This document shows positions 46,623 to 57,404 of a stretch of 64,000 bases of DNA, in pieces. Source of the stretch: Paroedura picta (lineage: Eukaryota > Chordata > Lepidosauria > Squamata > Gekkonidae); the NCBI RefSeq assembly GCF_049243985.1, contig NC_135370.1, positions 41,901,255-41,965,254 on the forward strand. The letters are read 5' to 3'. Numbering within the stretch: the first letter of the stretch is position 1; each line of letters starts with the position of its first letter. A model generated the notes under the pieces. The model had not been told where the DNA came from and searched no databases. It saw only the letters and a list, made by a program, of their open reading frames with translations. Position numbers and translations under genes: made by a program.

Positions 46623-47019
46623 GAGAGTATTTCATAATCTGCAATAACCCTGTAAAGACTTAAGAACAAATGGAGCTATCTCTGTTTTGCATCTTTGAGA
46701 GAGTTTGCTATGAAATACTTCCTGACAGATACAGAGGGAAGCCCTAAAACAGCCACACATGTTACATCAGGTTCCGCTGGGCTTCATCAGCATTGTTTGG
46801 TCAGTTTAATTGCCCTGATGGTTACCTCAAAGGATCGTCAAGCTATATCTGCCCCAGAACTCCACTTTTTGGTACTACAGTAGCTAGCTACAAGGTTTTC
46901 ATGCTGGAAAGGATGACTAACTCATGGACATTCAGGGTGAGATTCCTTGAGCTGGTTAGAATTTCTCTCCAGAGTTTGCCAACATTAGGGGCAGACTTGC
47001 TAGGGTAGAGACTGCTTTA

Positions 47020-47125
47020 TATTTTACATATGTTATATTTTACAATATTATGCAATATAATATTGTATATTATATTCAATAATATTGTATATTATTTGTA
47101 TGCAATACAAATAATGCTTTGTATT
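47020..47125. repeat. AT-rich tract with repeated TATTGTATATTA words
   Basis: Short palindromic AT words (AATATAATATTG, AATAATATTGTA) repeat over about 100 bases. No function is visible. Confidence 0.7.
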
Positions 47126-48078
47126 ATAGCTCAAAATATCTTTGAAGCAGCTGTGTTTTATATCTAGCTTGGTCTCTGTGTGAATTTGTTTGGTTCTCGC
47201 TATCTTGTGAGAACACTGTGGGGATGGGCAGTTTTACCCTCCCCTGGTTTGGAGTGTTCTTACACAATCCTATTCATATTGGAGAAGGTAGTTCTTAAGA
47301 CATGCTGGTCCTAAGCCGAATAGGGCTTTAAAGATCAATATTGCCAATGATGGATTGGGCACAGAAGCAAATTGGGAACAATATAGGAGATGTCACAGAC
47401 CTTGGTTGAAGGAAGTAGGGCTGGGAATTTATTTTTATCATTTCAGAAAAGTTATCATTGTTACATCCTTGGAAACAAAATGTAGGTAAAGGTGGAAGCA
47501 TGCCCAGATACCTTGAAAACTGAGGCAGATTACTAGCTTGCAATATTTCCATGGGAAAGTTATTTCTAAGCTCAGATGGATTTCTATCTTATATTGGAAG
47601 ATGGCGCTGTATGTTGGGGTGTGCGATTGAGATAGTCATACCCAATGTGCCCCTGAATCTTTCAGATGTGGGTGATGTAAACTTTCCCAAAGGTGCTTTG
47701 GTGAGAATCTCAGAAACTGCAATTAATATTTTACACTTCAGATAGAATAGGATGAGGGATCATTTGTAGGTATTTGTTTCTCGTTTCATGTACAAAGGCA
47801 AGTATTTGTGTATCATTGTGGTTCTTTCATATTTATTGTTCAAGTAATTAGATTGACCTTTTGGGTGATACTTGGCTGGGTTATGAGGTTTTCACTTGAC
47901 ACCGGAAACAAACTACTCAACTCTTTAGACAGATACTATACGGATGGGTTATTGATGAGAATAATCCTGGCACTATAGCCCTGTGGTTGTTGCATAGTGT
48001 TGGAACAAGAAGAGTTGGGTTTTTATTTGTTTCCATGTGTCTGCTTTAAAGGGAATGTTTCTCTCATGGGAGTTAAAC

Positions 48079-48210
48079 CAGGGGTAGTCAACCTGTGGTC
48101 CTCCAGATGTTCATGCACTACAATTCCAATGAGCCCCTGCCAGCAAACGCTGGCAGGGGCTCATGGGAATTGTAGTCTATGGACATCTGGAGGACCACAG
48201 GTTGACTACA
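48079..48210. mobile_element. Foldback MITE (hAT-like)
   Basis: CAGGGGTAGTCAACCTGTGG to CCACAGGTTGACTACA; right terminus eroded. Confidence 0.85.
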
Positions 48211-48359
48211 CCATTGCAGAAAGATATGGTCCCTGCAGCCCATACCAATCAGCATGCTGGCTACAGCATTCTGTATCTATTGCAGCTTCTTTACATTATT
48301 CAAGGGCAGGTCCACATCTTTAACCGCTCCTGTGGAGCGGAATAAATAAAAGAGTAAGC

Positions 48360-48670
48360 CCTAAGGGGGAGGAGAAAGGGTGGGCTCTGTCCGGGATAAA
48401 AACTCAGAGGGCCCAATCAGGAACTGCGAAGCGGCTCCTGATTGAGCCCTCCAAGTGTCACTCCAGGGCCAAGCAGCTGTGCGCGGCTCCCCATTGGCTG
48501 CTTGGCTCAGCCTCGCCTTGCCCAGCCGGGGACTCACCGCACACAAGGAGAAGCAGCCTTCCCCGACAGTACTTCCGGTGGCTTCCCCTCGTCCTTGCGA
48601 AAGGAGCAGGGATGCTGCGTCTCAGACGTGGCGTCTCTGCTCCTTTCCCGCCTGGGGTCCCTTCCCACTG
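48360..48670. promoter_or_regulatory. CpG-rich block with two stem-loops and CCAAT boxes
   Basis: Two successive inverted repeats: GAGGGCCCAATCAGGA (48407-48422) with TCCTGATTGAGCCCTC (48436-48451), one mismatch; and GCCAAGCAGC (48468-48477) with GCTGCTTGGC (48497-48506), perfect. Both carry CCAAT/ATTGG. The block is CpG-dense against AT-rich flanks. It could be an unannotated promoter or the 5' region of a retroelement. No gene start can be shown. Confidence 0.45.
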
Positions 48671-48679
48671 GCCATTCTT

Positions 48680-49290
48680 CGCCGCCGCTTCCCCGCACCC
48701 AGATGCACACACACACAGCCTCACCAGCAAAACCCCCTTGGCCGGCCCCTCCTCTCCCCGCTGCCGCTTCCCAGCTACCAGACACACACACAAAACCCCC
48801 TGGCTGCCCCCTCACCCCGCCGCTGCTTCCCAGCCACCACAGACACACAGACACGCACACACTCACACAAATCCCCTGGCGGCCCCCCCATTGCCCCGCC
48901 GCCACTTCCCCGCCCCCACAGACACGCATACACACACACAGCCACCCACCCACCGCGCTCTGCCACCCCTTCCCCACCCCACACATCTATGCACAGACTC
49001 CTCTCTATCCTCTCTTCCCTCGCCACCTCCCCTCCACGTTTGCGCCCCCCCCCCGCAATTCCCCCAACCTTCACATCCCCTGGCCCCTCTCCTTTCACCT
49101 ACCTCTCTGCTTGCCTTCCTTTCTTACTTCCTGACTTCCTCTCCCCCACCCCACACATCCACGCACACACTCCTCTCTACCCCCCTCTTTCCTCCCCACC
49201 TCCCCCTCCTGATTGCCCCCCCAACCTTCACCCCCCAGTCCCCTCCCCTTTCACCTACCTCTTTGCCTGCCTTCCTACTCCCAAGGCAAT
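48680..49290. repeat. C-rich minisatellite-like tract
   Basis: Very C-rich with ACACAC runs. Units of about 70 bases (CCGCCGCTGCTTCCCAGCCA, ACAGACACACAG, CCCCTGGC) repeat between 48735 and 48960. Two units of about 165 bases follow (48974-49135 and 49142-49285), sharing CCACCCCACACATC, GACTCCTCTCTA, CCAACCTTCAC and TTTCACCTACCTCT. Long open frames in three + frames and one - frame are due to few A/T-rich stops. Confidence 0.75.
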
Positions 49291-50438
49291 GAACCTGCTC
49301 CTTAGGAGTGCAACTCCATCCAGAACAGGAAATATTCCCAACTAGCACCCATTTCCTCCTGCTGCTTAGAGTGGAGACAGGAGAAAAAAAATGTCCATGC
49401 TTCCCCTGGAACGGATGCCATGCCTCTCTAGGAATCATGGAGAACTATATGGTAAAACCATATGGTTTCCAGCAAGTTGTAGGGATAATTAGTATCTCTT
49501 CTGTGGAAAACTTGGAAGTGGTGTCAATCCTCCTCTAGGGTTCCTAGGGATTTGTGACATCACTTCACATACACCCCTATGCTGGTTCCGCTTTGTCCTT
49601 TAACATTCAACCCAAGAGTTCTGGAGAACTTAAAAGAAAGAAGACTGCGTTGTGCCTTTTCTTAAAAAATCAGAACATTAACCACTATACCACACAGCCT
49701 CTAAATGCAGCAGAGCTAGTGTCTTTTAAGACCAACATTGATTGTGTGCCATATTCAAATCCAGATAAACCACAGCACCATGGGTCATTAATACAGAATT
49801 TTGTTGTGATGACCCATTAGGTGTTATAAAATTAACATTTTTGAGGGGGTGGCAGTGAGTTTCCATGACCGCATTTCTGCCCTTGAGCTAGTAATTTCAT
49901 CACATGTTGATCTAAAAATAGTTTTGAATTCTTTCTTCATTACATATTCCATTCTGAGTTAGAGTAATGCATGCATCCTTATTTTTATCTCATTGGTCAT
50001 CAGTCTTTTTATATCCTTTCTCCAAGGATCTCAGAACTGTGCACTTGGTTCTTCTCTCCTACATGTATTTATTTACAGAATTCAAACCCCCTGCCTTTTT
50101 GACCCTCATCAGGGCCACCAAGCTGGTTAGCAAAAAACACATCTTAAGAACCATAAGTTAAAATCTATCTATATACAATAAAAGGTGTACATAAAAACAA
50201 TTACAAATAGCGCAGGAATGAGGGACTCCCCCCCCCCCCAAAAAAAAGTCTTCACCTCCTGGCAGAAGACAGCAATAGAAGAGGGCAAGTGGGTCTGTTT
50301 GGGGAGTGAGTTGCACAGTTTTATTTTATTATATTTATTATTTATATATTATATAGCACCCTCCCTTGCGGCTCAGGCTGGTTTATATTGACGTCTGTGA
50401 TACAATACAAGGAAAACATTGTGATTGTGAATGTGAAT
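49291..50438. other. GCA-IFIH1 intergenic, unassigned
   Basis: A tiny reverse tRNA-SINE head relic near 49675 and a LINE-end relic at 50320-50400. Nothing else seen. Confidence 0.35.
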
Positions 50439-50562
50439 GTAAAGGTAAAGGTATCCCCTGTGCAAGCACCGGGTCATGTCTGATCCTTGGGGTGACGCCC
50501 TCTAGCGTTTTCATGGCAGACTCAATACGGGGTGGTTTGCCAGTGCCTTCCCCAGTCATTAT
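50439..50562 (-). mobile_element. Sauria-type SINE, 5'-truncated, abutting BovB
   Basis: Tail half of the same SINE with AAAGGTAAAGGTATCCCC at its end. Its other end meets the BovB target duplication. Confidence 0.85.
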
Positions 50563-50583
50563 CACTAATGTATGTTGTTGTTG

Positions 50584-51526
50584 TTATGTGCGAAGTCGTG
50601 TCCGACCCATCGCGACCCCATGGACAATGATCCTCCAGGCCTTCCTGTCCTCTACCATTCCCCGGAGTCCATTTAAGTTTGCACCTACTGCTTCAGTGAC
50701 TCCATCCATCCACCTCATTCTCTGCCGTCCCCTTCTTCTTTTGCCCTCGATCTCTCCCAGCATTAGGCTCTTCTCCAGGGAGTCCTTCCTTCTCATGAGG
50801 TGGCCAAAATATTTGAGTTTCATCTTCAGGATCTGGCCTTCTAAAGAGCAGTCAGGGCTGATCTCCTCGAGGACTGACCGGTTTGTTCGCCTTGCAGTCC
50901 AAGGGACTCGCAAGAGTCTTCTCCAGCACCAGAGTTCAAAAGCCTCAATTCTTTGACGCTCGGCCTTCCTTATGGTCCAACTTTCGCAGCCATACATTGC
51001 AACTGGGAAGACCATAGCCTTGACTAAACGCACTTTTGTTGGCAGGGTAATGTCTCTGCTTTTTAGGATGCTGTCTAGATTTGCCATAGCTTTCCTCCCC
51101 AGGAGCAAGCGTCTTTTAATTTCTTTGCTGCAGTCCCCATCTGCAGTGATCTTGGAGCCCAGGAAAATAAAATCTGTCACTATCTCCATTTCTTCCCCTT
51201 CTATTTGCCAGGAATTGAGAGGGCCGGATGCCATGATCTTTGTTTTCTTGATGTTGAGTTTCAAGCCAACTTTTGCACTCTCCTCCTTCACCCGCATCAA
51301 CAGGCTCTTTAGTTCCTCTTCACTTTCTGCCATTAGAGTGGTATCATCTGCATATCTGAGGTTGTTGATATTTCTCCCTGCAATCTTGATCCCAATTTGT
51401 GACTCCTCTAATCCCGCATTTCTCATGATGTGCTCTGCATACAAGTTAAATAGGCAAGGCGACAGTATACAGCCTTGCCGAACTCCTTTCTCAATTTTGA
51501 ACCAGTCAGTGATTCCATGTTCAGTT
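50584..51526 (-). pseudogene. BovB reverse transcriptase, C-terminal part
   Basis: Resumes after the L1 with TEHGITDWFKIEKGVRQGCI (motif B), NNLRYADDTTLMAES with the catalytic YADD, KLNIKKTKIMASGP, FIFLGSKITADGDCS, then the RTE C-terminal region (YGCESWTIRKAE, WCWRRLLRVPWTARR, RRRGRQRMRWMDG) to the normal end of the protein. Open throughout. Confidence 0.92.
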
Positions 51527-52318
51527 CTCACTGTTGCTTCTTTTTTTTTTTTTTTTTTTTTTTTAATAGAAAGTTTTTATTTTATTTTCCAGAGTTGAAA
51601 ACAGTGAGATACATGCAATCTACATTGTTAGTACAGAAAAGGAGAGCTATACTCTTCATTTGATACACTTGGTTCCCCATTTTTAATCCCTTTTGTAAAT
51701 AGTTCAGGTAAGGGCCCCATTATTCTTGAAAAGCCTCTTAGTGTCAGTTTGGCTATCTTGGTAAGATCAGCTAGTTTATTCACCCAGTCTTCTGTCGAGG
51801 GTAGTTCTTACGTTTTCCATTTCTTGGCCAATTCTAGTTTTGTTGCCGTCGTCGCATAGTAGAAGAAGCTCTGTATGTGGGTTAGGAAGCGCTGTGGAAA
51901 AACATTTTGGTTCCCTGTTTCAATCTTACAAACCCTCTTCTCTCCATTTAAGATTATAGACTGGCTACAATATTATGGACTTTTACCCAAAGCTTATAGA
52001 CTTTTTATAGACTTTTTCACGTTTGCACCACATTTAAAAAGAGAAGTCTACTTTGTTACCATCATTTCAACATTTGTTTGCATAGTTTCTGATAGTTTTA
52101 ACAATCATAAACAGTTTATACTTAACATAGTCCTAGAGCCCTCCACATTTTCACTAGAAAAAGGGAAAAAAGAGAAAAAAAATACTTAGTTGTACGGAAA
52201 GAAGGGAAACAAATATATATAAGTATACATTGTTGATACCAGAAATAATAAAATGGAGTCTTCATTAATTAATAGAAAATATTTTTCGTTAGTTATATAT
52301 ACACCTCCTCAGCTAGAA

Positions 52319-52560
52319 ACCTTTTTTTAGTTATGCTTTAAATTTAGGCTGGAAGTCACTACATAGATATGCTAGATAATTCAAATTCAGCTATCATAGG
52401 AAATCTCAAACCCCACACTATAATGTAAGCCCATTCCATTAGGTGTCTCCTTTTAGTTATGCTTTGATTTTGGGCTGGTAGCCGCTGCGAAATTAGGTTT
52501 AATAATACAAATTCAGCTTACTTAAAAGATCTTAGACCCCAGATTAACTTCTTAACTAGT
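52319..52560 (-). repeat. Two diverged tandem copies (about 127 bp) inside the L1
   Basis: TTTTAGTTATGCTTT plus the following GGCTGG, AATTCAGCT and AAACCCCACA/AGACCCCAGA landmarks occur twice, starting near 52324 and 52451. The copies differ at many sites, so the duplication is older than the insertion. Confidence 0.75.
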
Positions 52561-52644
52561 TATATTGCCTATATGGCTACATAAAGGAGGTAAAGGAGGA
52601 AAGGAATTTCGACCACTGTGTTGCATTTCCATTCCCCAAGCTTC

Positions 52645-53211
52645 TTAGGGAGGTCTCATTTCGAGGCTTATTACGTCTTGTGACTCCCGTTGACTGATGT
52701 TCTGTCCCATTGGTCTTTGGCTGGGAAAGTATAGTTGTAGTCTTTCCCTCGGAGTATACATCGATAAATCTTGAAGCAGTTGTACCTCCTGGACTCCAAT
52801 ATCAGTACAGATGTTTTTCCATGATGCTCCTTTCAATCGATTGCTTTCACCGCAGATCCATATGTCTTTCTTGAGTATTGTTGCTTTGGAGTGGCTGTAT
52901 ATCTTCTCAGGCAGGGTGTCCTTATCTGAGCTGCAAGACTCTGACATCCCCTTTTCTATCTCCATAATTTCAGATTCCTCTTCTGCTGGTAATTTTCCAT
53001 CTTGTTTAGAGCTATCATCAGCCACTACTATTGGTTCATCATTCCTGTTAAAGACTTCTTCCTTAATGCCTTTAAACTCCATGAGCATATTTTTAAGTGA
53101 ACCATTTAAAGATTCTTTCAAGTCTTGTGTTTGTTTGTCTAGAAGATATGCAAATTTTTTAAACGAAAACATGTTCCAGGTTTGGAATTTTGTTAGACTT
53201 AATATTTGCAA
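52645..53211 (-). CDS. L1-borne 188-codon open frame, ORF1 position
   Basis: Lies where L1 ORF1 is expected, after the 5' UTR. The N-terminal 60 residues (LDKQTQDLKESLNGSLKNML) look able to form a coiled coil; a Ser/Glu/Asp-rich acidic part follows (EEESEIMEIEKGMSESCSSD). The C-terminal third (KKDIWICGESNRLKGASWKN) does not match the RRM and CTD of typical L1 ORF1 that I know. It may be a shortened or divergent ORF1. Confidence 0.45.
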   Translation of the reverse strand: MQILSLTKFQTWNMFSFKKFAYLLDKQTQDLKESLNGSLKNMLMEFKGIKEEVFNRNDEPIVVADDSSKQDGKLPAEEESEIMEIEKGMSESCSSDKDTLPEKIYSHSKATILKKDIWICGESNRLKGASWKNICTDIGVQEVQLLQDLSMYTPRERLQLYFPSQRPMGQNISQRESQDVISLEMRPP

Positions 53212-54083
53212 TTTTGCAAGTAGCCAGTAGAGGTCCTACAGAGTCCTAACGAAAGCAACAGTGTTTTTAATTAAAGGAATGTCTCTAAGGCTTAGTTCTC
53301 GCGAGATTCCATGGCTCTAATCTCTCTTATCTTCGAAGACGAAAAACAGATATAATAAAACAGATAATAAGAGCTGTTACTTATTAGATTGAGTTGATTT
53401 AAGTCCTTCTCCTGATTAGAAAAGAAAATTAGCCTGCCTCAGAATGAGGTGGCATCAAGCAGAGCCAGAAACGGGGGAAAAGTAAAGACGGAGAAGCGGA
53501 AAAACACTTGCATCTCTGCGTTGATTAATGATTCAGTATCTTGGAATCTGGCAGCTTCCCCCCCTCAGTATTATCAGACAGTCCTGTCAGTCTGGCTTGT
53601 TTGGATTAGCGAGAGCAACTCTCCACGCCGAGAGTTCATTCCAGGGAAGAAGGTGCCGAGGGAAACCCCACTCACTGTTTGCAGGCTCGATCTGATGTCT
53701 GCCAGATGTTTTCACTCCAGAGTTGTGGTGAGTCGAAGGTCTTGCTGGGAGGTATCCAATTAGCTTTGTAGATTAAAATAAGCTTTGTAGATTGCAGAGT
53801 TGAAAAAGGAAGAAAAGGAAAAAAGATTTTAAGATGGCGGACGGCGCTTGCTGGACCCTGTGCACACTGAGCTTACGTTCCAGTGGGAGATTAATTTCCC
53901 TGCGGAACAGAGAGGCCCCAGAGATTCACAAGGAATTCCTGAGAAGATTTAAGGGTGGGTTATCGTACCCAAAACCCGATTCTGTCAATCACAGCAGCGA
54001 TTGACCCTCAGTGGAACAGGAGCTCGAAGTATTCGAGCTATCCAAGTGCCATGGCTCCGCCTTCCTCCTCACTGTTGCTTCTT

Positions 54084-55254
54084 GACCTGCATATAAATTT
54101 CTCAAGAGACAAATAAGATGCTCTGGTATTCCCATCTCTTTAAGAACTTGCCACAATTTGTTGTGCTCCACACAATCAAAGGCTTTAGCATAGTCAATGA
54201 AGCAGAAGTAGACGTTCTTCTGGTACACCCTAGCTTTCTCCATGATCCAGCGTATGTTGGCAATTTGATCTCTAGTTCCTCTGCCTCTTCGAAATCCTGC
54301 CTGTACTTCTGGAAGTTCTCGGTCCACATATTGCTGGAGCCTAGCTTGTAGGATTTTGAGCATAACTTTGCTAGCATGAGAAATTAGTGCAATGGTGCGG
54401 TAGTTTGAACATTCTTTGGCATTGCCCTTCTTTGGGATTGGAATGTAAACTGACCTTTTCCAATCCTGTGGCCATTGTTGAGTTTTCCAAATTTGCTGGC
54501 ATATTGAGTGTAGCACTTTTACTGCATCGTCCTTTAAGATTTTGAATAGTTCAACTGGAATGCTGTCACTACCACTAGCTTTATTGTTGCTCAGACTTCC
54601 TAAGGCCCATTTGACTTCACATTCCAGGATGTCTGGCTCCAGGTCAGTAACTACCCCATTGTGGTCATCAGGGATGTTAAGCTCGCTCTTGTATAGTTCT
54701 TCTGTATAATTTTGCCACCTTTGTTTGATCTCTTCTGCTTCTGTGAGGTCCCTACCATTTTGGTCCCTTATCATACCCATCTTTGCATGAAACGTTCTCT
54801 TCATATCTCCAATTTTCTTGAAAAGATCTCTGGTCCTCCCCATTCTATTGTTTTCTTCTATTTGCTTGCACTGTTCATTTAAGAAGGCATTTTTATCTCT
54901 TCTAGCTTTTCTCTGGAATTCTGCATTCAATTGGGTGTATCTTTCTCTTTCTCCCTTGCCTTTCACTTCCCTTCTCTCCTTAGCTATTTGTAAAGCTTCC
55001 TCAGACAGCCATTTTGATTTCTTGCATTTCTTTTTCTTTGGGATGGTTTTAGTTGCTACCTCTTGTACAGTGTTGCGAACCTCCGTCCATAGTTCTTCAG
55101 GCACTCTGTCTATCAGATCTAATTCCTTAAATCTATTTGTCACCTCCACTGTGTATTCGTCGGGGATATGATTTAGTTCATACCTGAGTGGCCTAGTGCT
55201 TTTCCCTACTTTCTTCAATTTAAGCCTAAATTTTGCAACAAGAAGCTGAACCAC
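54084..55254 (-). pseudogene. BovB reverse transcriptase, N-terminal part
   Basis: Open from LLVAKFRLKLKKVGKSTRPL through GSDSIPVELFKILKDDAVKV, PIPKKGNAKECSNYRTIALI, VQAGFRRGRGTRDQIANIRW to FIDYAKAFDCVEHNKLW (RT motif A) and YAGQEATVR, where the L1 insertion cuts it. It lacks the start of the frame because of the upstream deletion. The chimeric run-on into the L1 has no meaning as a protein. Confidence 0.9.
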
Positions 55255-56146
55255 AATCAGCTCCTGGTCTTGTTTTTATTGACTGGATAGAACTTTTCCA
55301 TCTTTGGCTGCAGAGCACATAGTCAATCTGATTTCTGTGTTGACCGTCTGGTGATGTCCATGTGTAGAGTCGTCTCTTGGGTTGCTGGAAAAGAGTGTTT
55401 GCTATGACCATTGTATTCTCTTGACAAAATTCTACCAGCCTGTGCCCTGCTTCATTTTGTACTCCAAGGCCAAACTTGCCTGTTATCCCGGTTATCTTTT
55501 GGCTTCCTACTTTAGCATTCCAATCCCCCATGATGATAAGCACATCATTTTTGGGTGTTGCTTCTAGAAGGTGTTGTAGGGCTTCATAGAACTGATCAAC
55601 TTCATCCTCTTCAGCAGCAGTGGTTGGGGCGTAGACCTGGATCACTGTGATGTTGAATGGTTTGCCTTGGATTCGAACTGAGATCATTCTGTCATTTTGG
55701 GGATTGTATCCCAAGACTGCTTTTCCTACTCTCTTATTGATTATGAAGGCTACTCCATTTCTTCTGCGAGATTCTTGTCCACAGTAGTATACCTGATGGT
55801 CATCTGAATTAAATTCACCCATTCCTGTCCATTTTAGTTCACTGATTCCTAAAATGTCGATGTTCAATCTTCTCATTTCTTCTTTAACCACGTCCAGCTT
55901 GCCTTGATTCATGGATCTGACGTTCCAGGTTCCTATGGAATAAAAATCTTTACAGCATCGGACTGTCTTTTCGCCACCAGTTACTTCCACAACTGAGCGT
56001 CCTTTCGGCTTTGGCCCAGCCGCTTCATTCATTCTGGCGCTACTCGTACTAGCCGTCTGCTCATCCCCAGTAGCATATTGGACACCTTCCGACCTGAGGG
56101 GCTCATCTTCCAGCGTCATATCGTTATGCCTATTGGAACTGTCCAT
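55226..56146 (-). CDS. BovB endonuclease open frame
   Basis: 306 codons from ATG at 56146. After an acidic leader it has the AP-endonuclease motifs of RTE elements: GTWNVRSMNQG, DILGISELKWTG, VYAPT, MGDWNAKVGS, and RLYTWTSPDGQHRNQIDYV. The catalytic Asn, Glu, Asp-Asn and His-region motifs appear in the usual order. It ends just past GADCGS because about 8 bases are missing compared with BovB proteins, which continue SDHELL into the RT. Confidence 0.9.
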   Translation of the reverse strand: MDSSNRHNDMTLEDEPLRSEGVQYATGDEQTASTSSARMNEAAGPKPKGRSVVEVTGGEKTVRCCKDFYSIGTWNVRSMNQGKLDVVKEEMRRLNIDILGISELKWTGMGEFNSDDHQVYYCGQESRRRNGVAFIINKRVGKAVLGYNPQNDRMISVRIQGKPFNITVIQVYAPTTAAEEDEVDQFYEALQHLLEATPKNDVLIIMGDWNAKVGSQKITGITGKFGLGVQNEAGHRLVEFCQENTMVIANTLFQQPKRRLYTWTSPDGQHRNQIDYVLCSQRWKSSIQSIKTRPGADCGSASCCKI

Positions 56147-56429
56147 AGAGTTTTCATGGCAAAGATACTGGAGTGGTTTGCCATTTCCTTCTCCAGTGGA
56201 TCACCTTTTGTCAGAGCTCTCAGCTATGACCTGTCCGTCTTGGGTGGCCCTGCACGGCATAGCTCATAGCTTCACTGAACTACGCAAGCCCCCTTGCCAC
56301 AACAAGGCAGCGATCCTTGAAGGGGGCACTAATGTATAAGTTGTAACAATAAAACATTTAACAGAGCGTTGTGACTTTATAACTGTGTTGTTACTGACTG
56401 CACTATGATTTGGCTCTTCATAGGCAGGG

Positions 56430-56665
56430 TACAGTTTGTGGTGGGAGGGGAAACCCCCCCGGGGCTCTGGTTGGTGGAGTTGGTCCACTGGCCTCGACCA
56501 AAGTTTTGGCGGAAGAGCTCCATTTTTCAGGCCCTGCAGAATTGTTTTAACTTGGCAGGGCCCTGATCTCTCCTGGGAGCTCATTCCACCAAGTTGGGGC
56601 CAAGATAGAGAAAGCCCAGGCCCTGGTCGAGGCCAGACGTGCTTCTTCATATAGCCTTGAAGGTT
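56430..56665 (-). mobile_element. L2-type LINE 3' part
   Basis: Complement of the WNELPEELRA segment: GGGAGCTCATTCCACCAAGT, then GAGAAAGCCCAGGCCCTGGT. It lies just beyond the 5' end of BovB. Confidence 0.75.
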
Positions 56666-57109
56666 ATTACCCAGAACCCTAAGTCTGATTGGTATTAAAC
56701 TGGATGGAGGCAACCAAATGTTGCAAACTCCAAGTTGGGAAATTCCTGGTGATTAGGGGGTGGCGCCTAAAAGAACGATAGAGTCTGGGGAAGGGGGGAA
56801 CTCCACAGTGGCATGCTGCAATACAATCCGTGCTTCAAAAATGCGATTTGTCCTGTGCAGTGTGGGAACTTGAGCCTCAAGAGATGAATGTGATTATCAG
56901 GTAGGGTCATAAGGGAGCAGATGGTGCTTCAGGTATGCTATTCTAAGCATGTCTTACCCACCAACCTACCTGTTATCTATCCCCCCATCTTCAACTATAT
57001 TTCTTTTTTCTTTCTTATACCCCACTAATCTCCACAATGGGGACCCAAAGCTGGTCTCTGTATTCTCCTCCATCTTATCTTCATCGTGCTGTTGTGTGAT
57101 AGGTTAGAA

Positions 57110-57240
57110 CAGCCTTTTTCAACCTTTTGACCAAGGAGCCCCTGAAACGTTTTAGGCTTCGAGGAGCTCCAGAAGTGCTGTTGGTTGGCCACGCCTCCCT
57201 GCTGTACACCCTGGAAATTACATGTCACCAGAACTGATAG
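57110..57240 (+). mobile_element. hAT-like element, second family, left part
   Basis: CAGCCTTTTTCAACCTTTTG, GAGCCCCTGAAACGTTTTAG, then a diverged middle; right part missing. Confidence 0.72.
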
Positions 57241-57404
57241 CATCATGGCCCTGAATTAATAGGCAGGCTTGAGAACGGAGGGAGGGACAGTTGAACGTGG
57301 GAGTAGGCATGCAGACCCACCCACCCAGAAACCATGGGACAGCTCACGCTTGAGAGGAAGAGCAACGGAAGCAGCCAGTTCCCTAGCTTGTGACCAAGTC
57401 CACC

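Larger units (their letters stand above)
45741..48078. other. GCA-IFIH1 intergenic, mostly unassigned
   Basis: Contains the MITE at 46187, the repeat at 46450 and the AT-rich tract at 47020. The rest shows nothing recognisable. Confidence 0.35.
51543..54067 (-). mobile_element. Internally deleted L1 LINE inserted in BovB
   Basis: A 2.5-kb insert with a run of 24 T (51541-51564, the poly(A) tail on the - strand) and a 16-bp target duplication CTCACTGTTGCTTCTT (51527-51542 and 54068-54083). The 3' end keeps the L1 ORF2 C-terminus (about 51640-51860: LAKKWKT, LPSTEDWVNKLADLTKIAKL). The 5' end (53810-54067) is a UTR-like region with a YY1-type CCGCCATCTT. A 188-codon frame lies between, but nearly all of ORF2, including its RT, is missing. 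It must have been copied by another L1's machinery. Confidence 0.85.
50574..56326 (-). mobile_element. BovB (RTE) LINE, near full length, split by an L1
   Basis: BovB is a non-LTR retrotransposon with an AP-endonuclease and a reverse transcriptase, known for horizontal transfer between squamates and ruminants. Read on the - strand, 5' UTR, endonuclease, RT and C-terminal part are all present. The 3' end is the typical GGTCGGACACGACTTCGCAC followed by an AAC repeat. The 11-bp target duplication CACTAATGTAT is perfect (50563-50573 and 56327-56337). Without the 2.5-kb L1 inside it, it measures about 3.2 kb, full BovB length. Apart from the L1 insertion there is one small deletion between endonuclease and RT that shifts the frame near 55240. 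Long open frames suggest a recent insertion. Confidence 0.95.

Noticed and set aside
48442-49345. Overlapping Pro-rich frames of 230, 296 and 226 codons, and a 150-codon antisense frame
   Set aside because: They come from a C-rich minisatellite with few stops; all frames are open at once and none has a coding signature.
53989-55254. A 421-codon frame taken as one protein
   Set aside because: The last part reads from the BovB RT into the inserted L1 and is a chimera.
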